From positions 1 through 7,660 of the forward strand of contig DAOWAU010000031.1 in the NCBI GenBank assembly GCA_030634425.1: a stretch of DNA of 7,660 nt. Reading direction: 5' to 3'. The translations under genes were made by a program, and so were the position numbers. Positions 5,771-7,660 of this stretch are shown piece after piece. The notes under the pieces were generated by a model, which was given only the letters and a program-made list of their open reading frames with translations, searched no databases and was not told the DNA's origin. Within the stretch, counting starts at the first letter, position 1, and every line of letters begins with the position of its first letter. The stretch comes from Dehalococcoidia bacterium (GTDB lineage: Bacteria; Chloroflexota; Dehalococcoidia; Dehalococcoidales; E44-bin46).

Positions 5771-6249
5771 AGACGAGTCACCTTGATTTAATTAGCCATA
5801 GCCCGGAGCAGACCCAAAAGATTGGGGTCCGTATTGGCGAGTTAGCCCTGCCCGGCGATGTTTTCCTCCTTGTTGGCGAATTGGGAACGGGCAAGACCTG
5901 CCTCACTCAGGGTATTGCCTGGGGGCTAAATATCAAGGAATATGCCCTAAGCCCCTCCTTTGTCATTGTCAGGGAGCTCCATGGCAGATTGCCTCTATAC
6001 CATATAGACCTGTTTCGGCTAGACCATTTAGAAGAGATTGAGGACCTGGGGCTAGGCGATTATCTATACGGTAAAGGTGCCTGTGTGGTAGAATGGGCAG
6101 AGAAAGCATTGAGTCTGTTACCAACAGAGCATCTGCTGATTCAAATAGACTTTCTTTCTGATACTGAGCGCAGCCTTCAATTCAAACCCAGAGGGAAACG
6201 CTATCAAGAATTACTGGGCCAACTGAAGCCCCTTTCCCTCAATCTATAG
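5767..6249 (+). CDS. tsaE: tRNA t6A biosynthesis ATPase TsaE
   Basis: P-loop ATPase that drives turnover of the TsaB-TsaD complex making N6-threonylcarbamoyladenosine at position 37 of ANN-decoding tRNAs. 160 residues. Walker A is GELGTGKT (37-44; usually G-D-L-G-A-G-K-T), followed by SPSFVIVREL (62-71), YHIDLFRL (78-85, the HxDLYR family motif) and VVEWAEK (107-113). The ATG overlaps the thiL stop as ATGA, and the nearest GGGAG is 14 bases upstream, so it probably depends on translational coupling. tsaB follows after 20 bp. The C-terminal 25 residues are basic and typical in length. Confidence 0.93.
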   Translation: MKTSHLDLISHSPEQTQKIGVRIGELALPGDVFLLVGELGTGKTCLTQGIAWGLNIKEYALSPSFVIVRELHGRLPLYHIDLFRLDHLEEIEDLGLGDYLYGKGACVVEWAEKALSLLPTEHLLIQIDFLSDTERSLQFKPRGKRYQELLGQLKPLSLNL

Positions 6250-6269
6250 AAAGTGCTGGAACAAAACCG

Positions 6270-6950
6270 ATGCTACTGGCGATAGATACTTCAACAGACA
6301 CAGCTAGTCTGGCTCTGGTTCAAGACAGCGAAACGCTGGCTGAATTAACCTGGCGCTGTGAAGAAAACCACTCCGTTGAACTGCTACCTCGTCTAACCGA
6401 CCTGCTGAATCAGACTAGGTCCAGTCTTCAATCCATCGGCAGTATCATTGTAGCCAGGGGGCCAGGGAGCTTCAATGGATTACGAGTTGGAGTCAGCACT
6501 GCCAAAGGGTTGGCATTCAGCTTGGGTATCCCTATAGTTGGCATCAGTACCCTAGAAGTAGAAGCATACCAGCATGCTGAAGCTGATTTGCCTATTTGTC
6601 CCATATTCAATGCCGGCAGAGGAGAGATCGCCACCGCTATATACCAGATGAAAAACAACGAGTGGTGTCAGCTCGCTGCTGAGCATATAACCACTGTGGA
6701 AACTCTGTGCTCACAGATAACCAGCAAAACCATATTTTGCGGCGAATTCGTGACATCTATCGCCGGAGAGATTAAAAAGCAGCTCAAGCAAAGAGCAATA
6801 ATATCATCGTCGCCTGCCCGATTGCGACGAGCCGGCTTCTTAGCCGAACTGGGGCAAAAACGACTAGAAGCAGGCGACCATGATAACCCAGCCACCTTAC
6901 ACCCGCTATACCTCAGACGACCACCGATTACCAAGCGTAAGCATCGATAA
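6270..6950 (+). CDS. tsaB: tRNA t6A biosynthesis protein TsaB (YeaZ)
   Basis: Actin/ASKHA-fold partner of TsaD in the t6A complex; it scaffolds TsaD and TsaE rather than catalysing. 226 residues, normal for the family. Marks are MLLAIDTSTDTASLAL at the N-terminus, HSVELLP (34-40), RGPGSFNGLRVG (63-74; Asn69 where Thr is usual), STAKGLA (76-82) and C-terminal HPLYLRRPP. The ribosome site is weak (GGA 9-11 bases before the ATG). The usual neighbours rimI and tsaD do not follow, so TsaD must be encoded elsewhere. Confidence 0.93.
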   Translation: MLLAIDTSTDTASLALVQDSETLAELTWRCEENHSVELLPRLTDLLNQTRSSLQSIGSIIVARGPGSFNGLRVGVSTAKGLAFSLGIPIVGISTLEVEAYQHAEADLPICPIFNAGRGEIATAIYQMKNNEWCQLAAEHITTVETLCSQITSKTIFCGEFVTSIAGEIKKQLKQRAIISSSPARLRRAGFLAELGQKRLEAGDHDNPATLHPLYLRRPPITKRKHR

Positions 6951-6964
6951 GGGAAGGGCAAAAA

Positions 6965-7396
6965 ATGGCAGCAAAACCACAAAAATCAATCATCACCACC
7001 GATATGTGCTTCGGCTGCGGGAAGAATAACCCCTTTAGTCTAAAGCTGAATTTCAAGTGGGATGGTAAAACAGCCAAGGCAAAGTTTACCCCTAACGAGT
7101 TCCACCAAGGTTTCACAGGTATTATCCACGGTGGCGTTATAAGCACCATTCTTGATGAAGCAATGGGCCAAGCCGCCTACCGTGCGGGGATAAAGTGTGT
7201 CACCGGCACCATGCTAATTAAATTCAAGCGCCCGCTTTCAGTAGGCGAGCCTGTCATCGTCACCGCCTCGGTGACCAAGGAAGTACGAAGACTCGTTGAG
7301 ATTGAAGCAAAGATGACCTTGCTGGATGGCACACCAGTAGCCGAAGCTCAAGCCACAGAAGTAATTCCCAGCTGGAAAGCCGAGAGCGAAGGATAA
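6965..7396 (+). CDS. PaaI-type hotdog-fold thioesterase, copy 1
   Basis: 143-residue single-domain hotdog protein of the PaaI/4HBT group, which hydrolyses acyl-CoA thioesters; the acyl chain cannot be deduced. N-terminal CFGCGKNNPFSLKL (15-28) is the familiar CxxCG..NP.GL.L lead-in of this subgroup. The active-site helix region IHGGVISTILDEAMG (54-68) has the HGG turn and the acidic pair Asp64-Glu65. VTGTMLIKFKRPLSVGEPVIVTASV is the central strand set. AAGGGAAGGG sits just before the ATG; the gap to tsaB is 14 bp, so it is co-transcribed with the t6A genes without an obvious functional link. A paralogue follows directly. Confidence 0.9.
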   Translation: MAAKPQKSIITTDMCFGCGKNNPFSLKLNFKWDGKTAKAKFTPNEFHQGFTGIIHGGVISTILDEAMGQAAYRAGIKCVTGTMLIKFKRPLSVGEPVIVTASVTKEVRRLVEIEAKMTLLDGTPVAEAQATEVIPSWKAESEG

Positions 7397-7418
7397 ACTA
7401 AAGAATGGAGACTATAGA

Positions 7419-7660
7419 ATGGTAGCCGAACCCCCAAAATCGGTGTTCTACAGCGATTTGTGCTTTGGCTGTGGGAAGAATAACTCCATTGGACTGAAGC
7501 TGAAGTTCAAGTGGGATGGCAAGGCGGTCAGAACAGAGTTTACCCCAAACAGGTTGCATCAAGGCTGGGCAGAGGTTATCCACGGTGGTATAATCACCGC
7601 CGTCCTTGACGAGGCTATGGCTTACGCTGCTGGTTATGAAGGGATAAAGTGCATCACGGC
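7419..7660 (+). CDS. PaaI-type hotdog-fold thioesterase, copy 2, 3' end missing
   Basis: 80 codons reach the right edge from the ATG at 7419, which has GGAG 8 bases upstream. It aligns without gaps to the preceding gene product, with 47 of 80 residues identical by hand count: CFGCGKNN (15-22), KWDGK (31-35), FTPN..HQG (41-49), IHGG (54-57) and LDEAM (63-67) are shared. About 60 residues should lie beyond the window. It is 22 bp after copy 1. The divergence argues for an old tandem duplication, possibly with different acyl substrates or a mixed oligomer. Confidence 0.88.
   Translation, partial: MVAEPPKSVFYSDLCFGCGKNNSIGLKLKFKWDGKAVRTEFTPNRLHQGWAEVIHGGIITAVLDEAMAYAAGYEGIKCIT

Overview
The window is a compact bacterial chromosome segment with no mobile elements, CRISPR array or RNA genes, and genes cover nearly all of it. 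Tight operons, overlapping stop and start codons, strong AGGAGG-type ribosome sites beside apparently leaderless starts, and the protein flavour of RsmA, IspE, TsaB and the NifS/IscU pair suggest an anaerobic bacterium, possibly a Dehalococcoidia-like member of Chloroflexota. The assignment is an inference from memory of such sequences, with low to moderate confidence.

Layout. Left block, minus strand, read right to left: a YfcE-like metallophosphoesterase (2172-1438), 16S rRNA dimethyltransferase RsmA (1372-500) and the isoprenoid kinase IspE (506 to the left edge, incomplete). A 118-bp divergent control region (2173-2290) separates this from the plus-strand genes. Middle block, plus strand (2291-4717): a NifS/IscS-type protein, an IscU/NifU scaffold, a 65-residue double zinc-ribbon protein, a TusA-type sulfur carrier and a DsrE-type protein, with gaps of -1 to 14 bp. 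This reads as one sulfur-handling / Fe-S assembly operon. Right block, plus strand (4760 to the right edge): thiL, tsaE, tsaB and two tandem hotdog-fold thioesterases, the second incomplete.

The most notable point is that the NifS-like protein lacks the PLP-binding lysine: the usual His-Lys is Asn201-Gln202. It also lacks the PLP-contacting Gln (Ala179) and the substrate-carboxylate Arg (Leu351), yet keeps the catalytic-loop Cys325 and an intact frame. It is therefore probably not a conventional cysteine desulfurase. It resembles the situation described for Archaeoglobus fulgidus IscS, where the 'desulfurase' has lost the lysine and is thought to supply a cysteine ligand to a cluster on IscU. 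With IscU, TusA and DsrE alongside, the operon may handle sulfur that does not come from PLP chemistry on cysteine.

The second notable point is a pair of near-identical promoters, TTGTGA-N17-TATAAT with an extended -10 and a conserved spacer, one before the nifS-like gene and one before thiL. The thiL copy places the predicted transcription start on the A of the ATG, which predicts a leaderless mRNA.
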